A DNA stretch of 64,000 nt from Mesonia aestuariivivens (GCF_019311235.1 NZ_JAHWDF010000006.1:62001-126000); one strand, 5' to 3'; positions 25,544-33,387 are shown, counted from the stretch's first letter. Made by a program: numbers and translations. Notes: generated by a model from the sequence alone, not told the origin.

Positions 25544-26270
25544 ATGAGGATAATTTTAAGCATATTATTTTTTGCGATTTTTACTGTCTGTTCTTCCCAA
25601 GAAAAACCTATTCATAAAAATATTTTGATAGTTTATGGAAAGAAGATAGTAACTAATAATAAAAAAAATATAAAAGATCAGCGTGTTAGATATTCTATAA
25701 ATTCAATCAAAAAATCCTTTGAATATCTAGAATACGAATTAATTATTAAAGATGATATATCTCAATTTTCTTTAATTCCATTTATGGATAATGAAGGTAT
25801 AAACATCAATAAGCGTGCTATAAGCGCAGGTGGAGGTGAGAGTATATATTTTACTGAAAAAAATAAAGATTCTTTATATCATCAAATGAATGAATTATTT
25901 GGTGAAATCTACACAGTTAGATATCCAAAAAAGGTATGAATGGAAAATTATTGATGAGAAAAAAATTATCAATGGATATAATTGCATTAAAGCGGAAGCT
26001 ATTGAGGTAACTAATGATTTTAGAGGAAAATTTGAAAATAAGATTACCTGTTGGTTTACAACAGAATTACCAAGTGGATTTGGACCAGCAGATTTTGTAG
26101 GGTTACCAGGATTGGTAATACGAGCACAAAAGGGAAATATAATATTTTATGTTAAAAATATATATGATAAGAGTTTAAGTTTCAAATATAAAAGAATGCA
26201 AAACTCTATTACAAAAAAGCAAATAACAGAAATATTTAATAATGGAATGAATAATTATTTTAATGATTAA
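25544..26270 (+). pseudogene. GLPGLI-family gene 3, frameshifted
   Basis: The first frame (25544-25939) encodes a signal peptide (MRIILSILFFAIFTVCSSQ) and the N-terminal half; the second (from about 25932 to 26270) continues with YEWKIIDEKKIINGYN and the hallmark FGPADFVGLPGLVIRA. The switch occurs at an A6 run (25927-25932): one A fewer would join the two frames into a normal GLPGLI protein of about 241 aa. The stop at 26268-26270 overlaps the ATG of the receptor remnant at 26263, showing an ancestral GLPGLI-receptor overlap. A sequencing error is possible. Confidence 0.8.
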
Positions 26271-26532
26271 AAAAATAAAAGTTTTTATTCTATTTATATT
26301 TTTAACAGGATTTTCTTCTCTTTCTGCCCAAGAAATAAAGTTAGAAGGTAAGGTGTTAGACAGTAAGCAAAACCTAATATTAAATACCAATCTAATAGCT
26401 ACACCACTAACAGAATGCAAAACATCGCTTTTGCGATTATCGACATTCAGGGGGCGGTACAAGTTAACTATTAAATCGAAAACCATATTGGATTTAATAG
26501 TTAATACAAAAGTCTATATACTTATAGTTTAA
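26263..26532 (+). pseudogene. Remnant of a TonB-receptor gene (5' end only), copy 2
   Basis: The frame starts with ATG overlapping the end of the broken GLPGLI gene and encodes a complete signal peptide (KVFILFIFLTGFSSLSAQ), EIKLEGKVLDSKQNLI and TNLIATPLTE. It then departs from the 27995 receptor, with a further local frame change near 26420 (TECKTSLLRLSTFRG in place of the expected ERQDITFAI...). The tail LIVNTKVYI is shared with remnant 1, so both descend from one deletion event followed by duplication. Confidence 0.8.
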
Positions 26533-26554
26533 ATAAATATCGTTAAAACAACAA

Positions 26555-26855
26555 ACCGACCAAAATCAATAATAACCGATAAAATATATTTTTATTAGGC
26601 TAAACCGTTTTTTTTTTTTTACTTTCGGAAAACAACTTTTAAATAAATGATGTTCTAGCTACTAAAAAAAGAGAAGCTCCAAAAAATTTGAAGCCCTCTA
26701 TAACCACATGGCATAACACCGTAGGTTTAACTTGCATAACAAATGTACAACTTTTATGCCGAAGAAACGATGTTTATAGGCTGCACAACCTAAACTTATA
26801 AGTGTGCATAATTTTGTACAACCGACCTTATTAAGATAAGGTCATAACTTTTAAA
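26555..26855 (+). repeat. Peptide-cassette leader repeat, copy 3 (long form)
   Basis: This copy has a T13 tract, the ACAACTTTTA pair at 26632-26641 and 26747-26756, GGCTGCACAACCTA, a consensus -7 box TAATTTTG at 26809-26816, and the hairpin GACCTTAT-TAAG-ATAAGGTC at 26824-26843, 12 nt before peptide gene 4. It is the only leader with a perfect TAnnTTTG. Confidence 0.85.
26809..26843 (+). promoter_or_regulatory. Promoter -7 box and leader hairpin before peptide gene 4
   Basis: TAATTTTG (26809-26816) predicts a transcript start close to the first arm of the hairpin GACCTTAT / ATAAGGTC. The hairpin would then be near the very 5' end of the mRNA, a position that fits mRNA protection or control of initiation, or an operator overlapping the start site. 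Confidence 0.6.
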
Positions 26856-27101
26856 ATGATGAAAAAATTATTAATCTTAACCGTGTTATTTACTGGGTTT
26901 TCGTTTACAAATAGTATTGCAAATAATTCCAAAGAAGAATTATCAACAGATTGCGTTCGATTAGCAATGGATGTTCATGATTCTTGGACATCACAGGGAT
27001 TTAGTGATCGTTATGCAAGCGGAAAGGCTGATGATGCTTACAATGATTGTGTAAATCACGCAACTACACCTCAGACACCAGAACTTGTATTACAACCATA
27101 A
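26856..27101 (+). CDS. Small exported Cys-containing peptide 4 (81 aa)
   Basis: The signal peptide MMKKLLILTVLFTGFSF matches peptides 1 and 3. The mature part has two Cys 32 residues apart (STDCVRLA and YNDCVNHA), the DDAYNDC block shared by the family, and the end LVLQP. It is the peptide paired with the last GLPGLI gene and with the only long receptor gene, so this cassette is probably the complete ancestral arrangement. A hairpin separates it from the GLPGLI gene. Confidence 0.75.
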   Translation: MMKKLLILTVLFTGFSFTNSIANNSKEELSTDCVRLAMDVHDSWTSQGFSDRYASGKADDAYNDCVNHATTPQTPELVLQP

Positions 27102-27120
27102 ATTTTTAAATATGTAATTT

Positions 27121-27150
27121 ATAGCCTGGTTTAGATCTAAATCAGGCTAT
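27121..27150 (+). terminator. Intercistronic hairpin, cassette 4
   Basis: ATAGCCTGGTTTAGA pairs along its length with TCTAAATCAGGCTAT (one G-U). No T-run follows, so it may be a processing or stability hairpin rather than a full terminator. Confidence 0.55.
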
Positions 27151-27170
27151 ATTATATAAATGAGATAATA

Positions 27171-27881
27171 ATGAAGAAAATTAAAATTTTTGTTTGCTTG
27201 TTTCTATTAATAAGCTCTTTTATTAATGCCCAAAACATATCTGTTACTTATAAAGAAACGATGGTAAAAAATCCAATTGATACTTCTAATATAGATCCAG
27301 GGGATTATAAAATGGTCATGTTTAAAGAAATGGAAAAAGTTAAGAATGCAGTAAAAAATGTATCTTATTCATTAAAGGCCAATCAGACCGAATGTTTGTT
27401 TGAAGTATTTAATTTTATGGAAAACGACGGCAATAAAAGTTTAGAAAATGCCATTTTAGCTTCTTCAGCAGATGGTAAGTTTTACAGTAATAAACTAGAC
27501 CAACTTTATTTTTGGCAGGTGAACAATGGTAGTAAATACTATAGAATATTAAATACTGATAAAATAGAAGGATGGAAAATTACTAAGCAGTCAAAAAAAA
27601 TAGGAAAGTACATTTGTTATAAAGCTACAAATAAAATTTTATTAAATAACAAATTACCTATAGAGGTAATTGCTTGGTTTACTCCAGAAGTTCCTTATTC
27701 ATTTGGTCCGAAAGGCTACGGAGGCTTACCCGGATTAATTATAGCTCTAAATGAAAGAGGTTTTTACTTTTACGCTGAAAAAATAAAATTTCACGATTCC
27801 AAATTAAATATTGATAAACCTCAAAAGGGCAAGCTGGTAACTCCAGATGAATATGATGATCAGACTCAAATAGGTTTTTAA
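27171..27881 (+). CDS. GLPGLI-family protein 4
   Basis: This 236-aa exported protein has a signal peptide ending at about residue 20 (...SSFINAQ). It carries EGWKITKQSKK, AWFTPEVPYSFGPKGYGGLPGLI (given in two parts: AWFTPEVPYSFGP, then KGYGGLPGLI) and ends abruptly at DDQTQIGF. Paralogues continue for about 10 residues with a helical KxMN-like end, so the C-terminus may have been shortened, perhaps in the same event that altered the start of the receptor downstream. It is followed after about 110 bp by the long receptor gene. Confidence 0.87.
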   Translation: MKKIKIFVCLFLLISSFINAQNISVTYKETMVKNPIDTSNIDPGDYKMVMFKEMEKVKNAVKNVSYSLKANQTECLFEVFNFMENDGNKSLENAILASSADGKFYSNKLDQLYFWQVNNGSKYYRILNTDKIEGWKITKQSKKIGKYICYKATNKILLNNKLPIEVIAWFTPEVPYSFGPKGYGGLPGLIIALNERGFYFYAEKIKFHDSKLNIDKPQKGKLVTPDEYDDQTQIGF

Positions 27882-27994
27882 ATAAAATTTCTAATATCAC
27901 AATAACTCAACACCATAAAACATTTCTCCTAATCCTGTTCTTCCTAACAGGATTTTCTTCTCTATCTGCCCAAGAAATAAAGTTAGAAGGCAAG

Positions 27995-30592
27995 GTGCTC
28001 GATAGTACGCAAAACCCAATCCCGTACACCAATCTTATCGCAACGCCATTAACTGAGAGACAAGATATCACTTTTGCCATTACCGATGTTCAAGGACGAT
28101 ACAAACTAAAGTTGGTAGAAGCCGTAAGTTACCAATTAGAAATTACCCATATGGGCTTTTCTAAAGTAACCGATACGGTAAAATTCACTGCAAACAGTCA
28201 AAAAGATTATTTCTTACAAAAAAGCACCGAGAGTTTAGAAGAGGTGATTATTAAACAAGAAATGGCGGTCATTGTAAAAGAAGATACCATTACCTACCGT
28301 ACAGATCAGTTTAAAACGGGTGAAGAGCGTAAGTTGCGAGAAGTCTTAAAAAAACTGCCCGGCGTAGAAGTAGACCGGGAAGGTAATGTTACCGTAAACG
28401 GTAAAAAAGTGACTAAACTCATGGTCGAAGGTAAAACCTTTTTTACCGGCGATACCAAATTGGGTGTCAATAATATTCCGGCAGATGCGGTCGATGAGGT
28501 CGAAGCGCTCGATAATTATAACGAAGTCGGTTTTTTAAAAGGCCTAAGCGATAGCGACCAAATGGCACTCAACATTAAATTAAAAGAAGGCAAAAAGAAA
28601 TTTTTATTTGGCGATCTCGAAGCCGGTGGCGGTATCGAAGATCGTTACCTCATTCATCCTACCTTATTTTATTATAGTCCCAAAACGGCAGTTAATGTAA
28701 TTGCAGATTTTAATAACATTGGTAAAAAGAGTTTTACCATGCAAGATTACATTAATTTTGAAGGTGGTTATGCCGCTATGCTAGATGGTTCTACCAGTTT
28801 TGGCGATGTTTATAGTAGCGATTTCGCTCAGTTTTTAAATCAGCAAGATTTTGTATATCAAAAAAACGATTTTGGAGCCGGGAGTGTTTCACAACAAATT
28901 AACCCTAAACTTCGCTTAGAAGCATTTTCTATTGTTAATAAAGGGAAAACCCAAACCAGAACCACCAACAGCCTTACGTATGTAGCAGAAGATAATCTCG
29001 ATGAGTTTAGAGAAACCACCCAAGAAAACACAATGTTGTTCAGTTTAAATAAACTCAAGTTGCGCTACCAACCCGACGATGAAAACGATTTGGCGTACGA
29101 GGCCTTTATAAAAACCTCTAATGGAGATGCTTACCAAAACCTAAATTCATTGACGACGATCGATACCACGCTTACGCAAATAAATCAGCAACCAAAAAAT
29201 GTTTCAGTAAATCAAGAAGTACGCTATAACAAACAGTTTTCTTACGAGCATACCTCTACCTTAATTGCCAATTATAAGTACAGCGATCAAGAAACCGATA
29301 ACGATTGGTTATTTAACCAACCAATTTTTACTAATTTAATCCCCTTTCAGCAAGACGGTAATTTTTTTAATTTATTACAACAAACCGCTACGCAAAAGCA
29401 CCAAGCTACGTTAGACTTAAAACATTATTGGGTGCTTAATAACTTCAATCATATTTATCCGCGAGTGGGTTTCACATTTTTAGACGAATCGTTTTCTACC
29501 TTAGACCAACAAATCTTACCAAACGGAAACTTCAATAGCTTTCAGCAAAATGGTTTTAATAACGATTTAAATTTTCGCTTGGTCGATAATTACATTGGGT
29601 TTCAATACAAAGCCAAAGCCGGCGATTTTATTTTTAAACCGGGAGTGATGTACCATTCTTATTTCTGGAAAGTGAATCAATTTTCAGAAGAAATCGCCAA
29701 TCAGCAAAAAAGTGTCTGGTTACCGGAGTTAAATATTGAATACGAAATTTCTTCCGCAGAAAAACTAGAACTCGATTACCAATTAAAAACCAGTTTCGCC
29801 AATGCCTCGCAATATGCTAATCGATTGCGATTGGTAAGTTTTAATCAATTATATCGCGGTAACGAAAATTTAGAAAATCAGCTTTTTCATTCGGCATCTT
29901 TGCGTTACCGACAATTTAATATGTATAAAGGCATTTTTTTAAACGCCAATCTAAATTATACTAAAAGAGAACAATCGATTAGAAACACGACGCAAATCGA
30001 AGGGATCGATCAAGTAAGTACTTCAATTTATACAAGCTTACCAGAAAACACTTATGCGTTAACCGGTTCTTTAACCAAAAAAATATCCAAATACAGTTTT
30101 ACTCTTCGCGGAAATATCAACTTATCCGACTATTCTAGAATTATTAACGACAATGTAAACGATTACCAATCACAAAATTACCGCTACACGCTCAAAGCTC
30201 AAACACGTTTTAAAGAATGGCCAAATTTAACTTTAGGTTGGGAGCAACGCTTTAGCAATTTTGAATCTGAAACTTTTAAAAATAACTTCACTCAAATTAA
30301 TCCGTATGCCTATTTAGAGTGGGATTTTCTAAACGATTTTATTTTTAAAGCCGATTACACCTATAACTATTACGAAAACAAAAATACCAGCCAAATCAAC
30401 CGATTTGATGTAGGGAATTTATCATTATATTATAACAAAGAAGATAGCCCCTGGGGTTTCGAGATCGATGTAGATAATGTGTTCGATATTCAGTATAAAA
30501 ACGAATACTCATTTAATCAATTTATAGTCACCGATAGAAATATTTATTTGCAACCTAGAACTATTTTGTTCAAGCTTTCCTATAAATTGTAA
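27995..30592 (+). CDS. TonB-dependent-receptor-like protein; signal peptide lies upstream of any normal start
   Basis: From GTG 27995 the frame gives 865 aa: a carboxypeptidase-like regulatory domain (about 1-75), a plug-like region (LPGVEVDREGNVTVNGKKV, ADAVDEVEALDNYNEVGF) and a long beta-barrel ending LFKLSYKL. The same frame is open upstream and encodes a signal peptide (KTFLLILFFLTGFSSLSAQ) from 27917, identical in type to the remnants, but the expected ATG reads CAT-AAA-ACA; a lost G after 27916 would restore ATG-AAA-ACA. A rare ATA at 27902 is the only near-start. GTG 27995 would give an unexported protein. Likely partner of GLPGLI protein 4; ligand unknown. Confidence 0.75.
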   Translation: MLDSTQNPIPYTNLIATPLTERQDITFAITDVQGRYKLKLVEAVSYQLEITHMGFSKVTDTVKFTANSQKDYFLQKSTESLEEVIIKQEMAVIVKEDTITYRTDQFKTGEERKLREVLKKLPGVEVDREGNVTVNGKKVTKLMVEGKTFFTGDTKLGVNNIPADAVDEVEALDNYNEVGFLKGLSDSDQMALNIKLKEGKKKFLFGDLEAGGGIEDRYLIHPTLFYYSPKTAVNVIADFNNIGKKSFTMQDYINFEGGYAAMLDGSTSFGDVYSSDFAQFLNQQDFVYQKNDFGAGSVSQQINPKLRLEAFSIVNKGKTQTRTTNSLTYVAEDNLDEFRETTQENTMLFSLNKLKLRYQPDDENDLAYEAFIKTSNGDAYQNLNSLTTIDTTLTQINQQPKNVSVNQEVRYNKQFSYEHTSTLIANYKYSDQETDNDWLFNQPIFTNLIPFQQDGNFFNLLQQTATQKHQATLDLKHYWVLNNFNHIYPRVGFTFLDESFSTLDQQILPNGNFNSFQQNGFNNDLNFRLVDNYIGFQYKAKAGDFIFKPGVMYHSYFWKVNQFSEEIANQQKSVWLPELNIEYEISSAEKLELDYQLKTSFANASQYANRLRLVSFNQLYRGNENLENQLFHSASLRYRQFNMYKGIFLNANLNYTKREQSIRNTTQIEGIDQVSTSIYTSLPENTYALTGSLTKKISKYSFTLRGNINLSDYSRIINDNVNDYQSQNYRYTLKAQTRFKEWPNLTLGWEQRFSNFESETFKNNFTQINPYAYLEWDFLNDFIFKADYTYNYYENKNTSQINRFDVGNLSLYYNKEDSPWGFEIDVDNVFDIQYKNEYSFNQFIVTDRNIYLQPRTILFKLSYKL

Positions 30593-30598
30593 AGATCA

Positions 30599-30690
30599 GG
30601 GCAAAGCCTGCGGCCCAGGCTATCCATTACCATCTTTTTTTGCCACTTATCAAAGCAAAAAAAGGATTTTCATTACTATCCCTTTTGCGA
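30599..30690. repeat. Dispersed repeat type A, copy 2
   Basis: The copy begins with GGGCAAAGCCTGCGGCCCAG and GGCTATCC, contains an internal inverted repeat around TTTTTTTGC...GCAAAAAAA, and ends GGATTTTCATTACTATCCC with TTTGCG. It follows the receptor stop. Confidence 0.65.
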
Positions 30691-30742
30691 AAATTTTAAT
30701 TCAATCTTCAGATTAAAAAAACAGCAGTTCATACTTATTTCT

Positions 30743-30750
30743 TAATTTTG
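30743..30750 (+). promoter_or_regulatory. dusB -7 box (TAATTTTG)
   Basis: TAATTTTG lies 31 bp before the TTG start of dusB. No clear TTG occurs at the usual upstream distance. Confidence 0.45.
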
Positions 30751-30780
30751 CAGATTAAAACAACTAAATAAAATTCAGTT

Positions 30781-31773
30781 TTGGCAAAGATAGGAGATAT
30801 AGATGTAGGAGAATTTCCGTTGTTGTTAGCCCCAATGGAAGATGTGAGCGACCCACCATTCAGAGCGTTGTGTAAAGAGCAAGGCGCCGATGTGGTGTAT
30901 ACTGAATTTATTTCTTCAGAAGGACTTATTCGTGACGCTGCAAAAAGCGTCATGAAACTCGATATTTATGAGAAAGAGCGCCCGGTTGGTATTCAGATTT
31001 TCGGTGCAAATCTAGAATCGATGTTAGAATCGGTAGAAATTGTAGAGAAATCTGGTCCAGATATTATTGATATTAATTTTGGTTGCCCGGTAAAAAAAGT
31101 AGTTTCTAAAGGCGCCGGCGCCGGAATTTTAAAAGATATCGATCTTATGGTTTCTCTTACCGAGGCAATGGTGAAACATACCAAACTTCCGGTAACGGTA
31201 AAAACACGTTTAGGTTGGGATCACGATTCCATTAAAATTGTTGAAGTTGCCGAGCGTTTACAAGATGTGGGCTGCAAAGCAATTTCTATTCACGGAAGAA
31301 CGCGTGCTCAAATGTATAAAGGCGAAGCCGATTGGAAACCTATTGCTGAAGTGAAAAATAACCCACGAATGCATATTCCTGTTTTTGGAAATGGCGATGT
31401 AGATTCTCCAGAAAAAGCAGCGAAAATGCGTGATGAGTTTGGTCTAGACGGAGCGATGATTGGTCGTGCGAGTATTGGTTACCCTTGGTTTTTTAGAGAA
31501 GTGAAACATTATTTTGAGACAGGTAAACATTTAGCACCGCCAACAATGGGCGAGCGTTTAGATGCCGCAAGAAGGCATTTACAAATGGCTATAGATTGGA
31601 AAGGTGATCGTTTAGGCGTTTTTGAAACCAGACGCCATTATACCAATTATTTCAAGGGAATTCCGCATTTTAAAGAACACCGTATGAAAATGGTGACTAG
31701 TGACGAAGCGGTTGATGTTTTTAAAGCATTTGATGAAGCTGAAAAAGAATTTGGAGACTTTCAATTTAGTTAA
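30781..31773 (+). CDS. dusB: tRNA-dihydrouridine synthase
   Basis: This 330-aa FMN-dependent enzyme reduces uridines in the tRNA D-loop. Characteristic motifs are LLAPMEDVSDPPFRALC (N-terminal TIM-barrel strand), DINFGCPVKKVVSKGAGAG (about 97-115, with the catalytic Cys), VKTRLGW, ISIHGRTRAQMYKGEADW and GDVDSPEKAAKM. DusB is the usual assignment for the single Bacteroidota Dus with this pattern. The start is TTG at 30781, with MAKIGDIDVGEFPLL aligning to the family start. It converges with the LolC/E-like gene with a 4-bp overlap. Confidence 0.93.
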   Translation: MAKIGDIDVGEFPLLLAPMEDVSDPPFRALCKEQGADVVYTEFISSEGLIRDAAKSVMKLDIYEKERPVGIQIFGANLESMLESVEIVEKSGPDIIDINFGCPVKKVVSKGAGAGILKDIDLMVSLTEAMVKHTKLPVTVKTRLGWDHDSIKIVEVAERLQDVGCKAISIHGRTRAQMYKGEADWKPIAEVKNNPRMHIPVFGNGDVDSPEKAAKMRDEFGLDGAMIGRASIGYPWFFREVKHYFETGKHLAPPTMGERLDAARRHLQMAIDWKGDRLGVFETRRHYTNYFKGIPHFKEHRMKMVTSDEAVDVFKAFDEAEKEFGDFQFS

Positions 31774-32978
31774 GCCTTCATTTCGATTACTTTTTTAATT
31801 CTTGTCGAGCCAATATAAGAAGCGATAATACCTAAAGTCATAATAGTAGCAAAAACAATAATTAAGTTTTTAGCTTCAAATAAAACAGGATAAGCCAAAC
31901 TTGGGGTGATCATGACCAAGCTAAATTGTTGCTGTAAAAGAATAATTAGGCAAGCCACAATTAAGCCGAATACACCTCCTGTAAAGGTAAGTAATGTTCC
32001 TTGTAAAAAGAAAACCCTTCTTATTTGGTGTAGATTTGCTCCTAAATTAGATAAGGTTTTTATATTGTTTTGTTTGTCTAAAATAGACATCACGATAGCA
32101 CCACCAACATTAAATAAGGCTATAATTAAAATAAGGGTAAAAATAAGATAAACTGCTAAATTTTCGGTATTGAGCATTTTATAAAGTTTATCGTTTAACT
32201 GTACACGATCTTTAATAATAACTTCATGATTAAAAATTTCTTGAATAGCTTTACGAGTGCTACTTTCAGAAGCATTTGGAGTTAAGCTCAATTCAATAGC
32301 AGAAACCTCATTAGGTTTTAGTTCTAATAGGTTTTGAGCCAAAGAAAAAGGTGCGTATACATATTTTTGATCTAATTCTTCATTAATACTATAAATACCT
32401 ATCGCCATAGAAGATATTGTATTAAAAGCTTCTGAAGGATTAGAAACCTGACCTTTACCTGGTCTGGGCACAAAAATTTTTAAAACATCACCATATCCGG
32501 CTACTCCAATAGAGAGTTTTCTAGAAATACCATTTCCTATAACTACTTGTTTTTCTTTTTGATGAAGCCACGTACCTGCCAACAAAGCACTATCTACCGC
32601 ATTTACTTTTAAATAGTTTTCATCTACACCTTTAAGGTAAGAAGAGGGTACATTTTTATCTCTAAAATTTAAAAGTACCCGTTCTTCAATAGTTTTAGAG
32701 GCTACTTGAATATCGGTGATGTTTTTTAGTTGCTTTTGCTGTTCAGGGGTATAGGTGAAATATTTTCCTGTTTTAGGTAAAACTTTTAAATCTGGATCAA
32801 ATTTATTAGAAAACGAAAGACTAAATTCTTTAAGTCCAGCAAACCCCGATAATACTATAAATAAGGCCATCGCGCCAGCGAAAACACCAATACTAGCTAT
32901 GATAGTAATAATGTTAATGGCGTTATTTTTACTTTTTGTAAATAAGTAGCGCTTAGCGATATAATAGGAAAAATTCAA
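31770..32978 (-). CDS. FtsX/LolC-LolE-family ABC permease
   Basis: This 402-aa inner-membrane protein has one N-terminal helix (IITIIASIGVFAGAMALFIV), a large periplasmic MacB-like domain (about 45-260), and three C-terminal helices (FtsX domain, about 270-395). The start FSYYIAKRYLFTKSKNNAIN is typical of LolC/LolE lipoprotein-release permeases. The ATPase partner is not encoded nearby. It starts 1 bp after rbfA ends, so it is in one operon with rbfA, a common Flavobacteriia order. Confidence 0.87.
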   Translation of the reverse strand: MNFSYYIAKRYLFTKSKNNAINIITIIASIGVFAGAMALFIVLSGFAGLKEFSLSFSNKFDPDLKVLPKTGKYFTYTPEQQKQLKNITDIQVASKTIEERVLLNFRDKNVPSSYLKGVDENYLKVNAVDSALLAGTWLHQKEKQVVIGNGISRKLSIGVAGYGDVLKIFVPRPGKGQVSNPSEAFNTISSMAIGIYSINEELDQKYVYAPFSLAQNLLELKPNEVSAIELSLTPNASESSTRKAIQEIFNHEVIIKDRVQLNDKLYKMLNTENLAVYLIFTLILIIALFNVGGAIVMSILDKQNNIKTLSNLGANLHQIRRVFFLQGTLLTFTGGVFGLIVACLIILLQQQFSLVMITPSLAYPVLFEAKNLIIVFATIMTLGIIASYIGSTRIKKVIEMKA

Positions 32979-32979
32979 A

Positions 32980-33375
32980 TTATGATTTTTTGCGCTTATC
33001 TAGTAAATCTGGGTTTTCAATAGGATTTTCTTCTCCTTTCACAGCTTTTTCAATATTCTCTATGTATTCTAAAGAATCGTCAAGGTAAAAACTTAACTCT
33101 GGCATTTTTCGAAGTTGATTTTTGGTTCGTTGAGCCAATTCGTGCTTCAATTTAGATTTTATACCTCTTAACTCTTCTAAAAGTCCGTTAGCATCTTTTG
33201 CAGGAAAAATACTAACATACGCTTTTGCTATAGATAAATCTGTGGTCACTTTCACTTTTGAAACCGATACGATAATTCCGGTTACATTGTTTTTTTTCAG
33301 TTCTTGCTGAATTACGTCTGCAAGATCGCGTTGTAAAACGCCTCCTATTTTTTTCTGTCTATTTGTTTCTTCCAT
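32980..33375 (-). CDS. rbfA: 30S ribosome-binding factor A
   Basis: This 131-aa cold-shock KH-like protein binds the 30S subunit and aids 16S rRNA 5'-end maturation. The family pattern is seen in RQKKIGGVLQRDLADVIQQEL, VSVSKVKVTTDLSIAKAYVS and LRKMPELSFYLDDSLEYIEN. The Lys-rich tail is normal. A -7 box TATTTTTG on the minus strand (33380-33387) is only 5 bp from the ATG, so the transcript may have almost no leader. The LolC/E-like gene follows after 1 bp. Confidence 0.93.
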   Translation of the reverse strand: MEETNRQKKIGGVLQRDLADVIQQELKKNNVTGIIVSVSKVKVTTDLSIAKAYVSIFPAKDANGLLEELRGIKSKLKHELAQRTKNQLRKMPELSFYLDDSLEYIENIEKAVKGEENPIENPDLLDKRKKS

Positions 33376-33379
33376 GGTA

Positions 33380-33387
33380 CAAAAATA
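33380..33387 (-). promoter_or_regulatory. rbfA -7 box (TATTTTTG on minus strand)
   Basis: The plus strand reads CAAAAATA. Its closeness to the rbfA ATG (33375) implies a leaderless or near-leaderless mRNA. Confidence 0.4.

Noticed and set aside
22350-26855. CRISPR array suspected from regularly repeated blocks
   Set aside because: The repeats are only three, 170-300 bp long, more than a kilobase apart, and contain gene leaders; there are no short spacers or cas genes.
22350-30592. Insertion sequence or prophage island
   Set aside because: No transposase, integrase or target-site duplication was seen. The repeated units include gene leaders and receptor fragments, so homologous duplication is enough.
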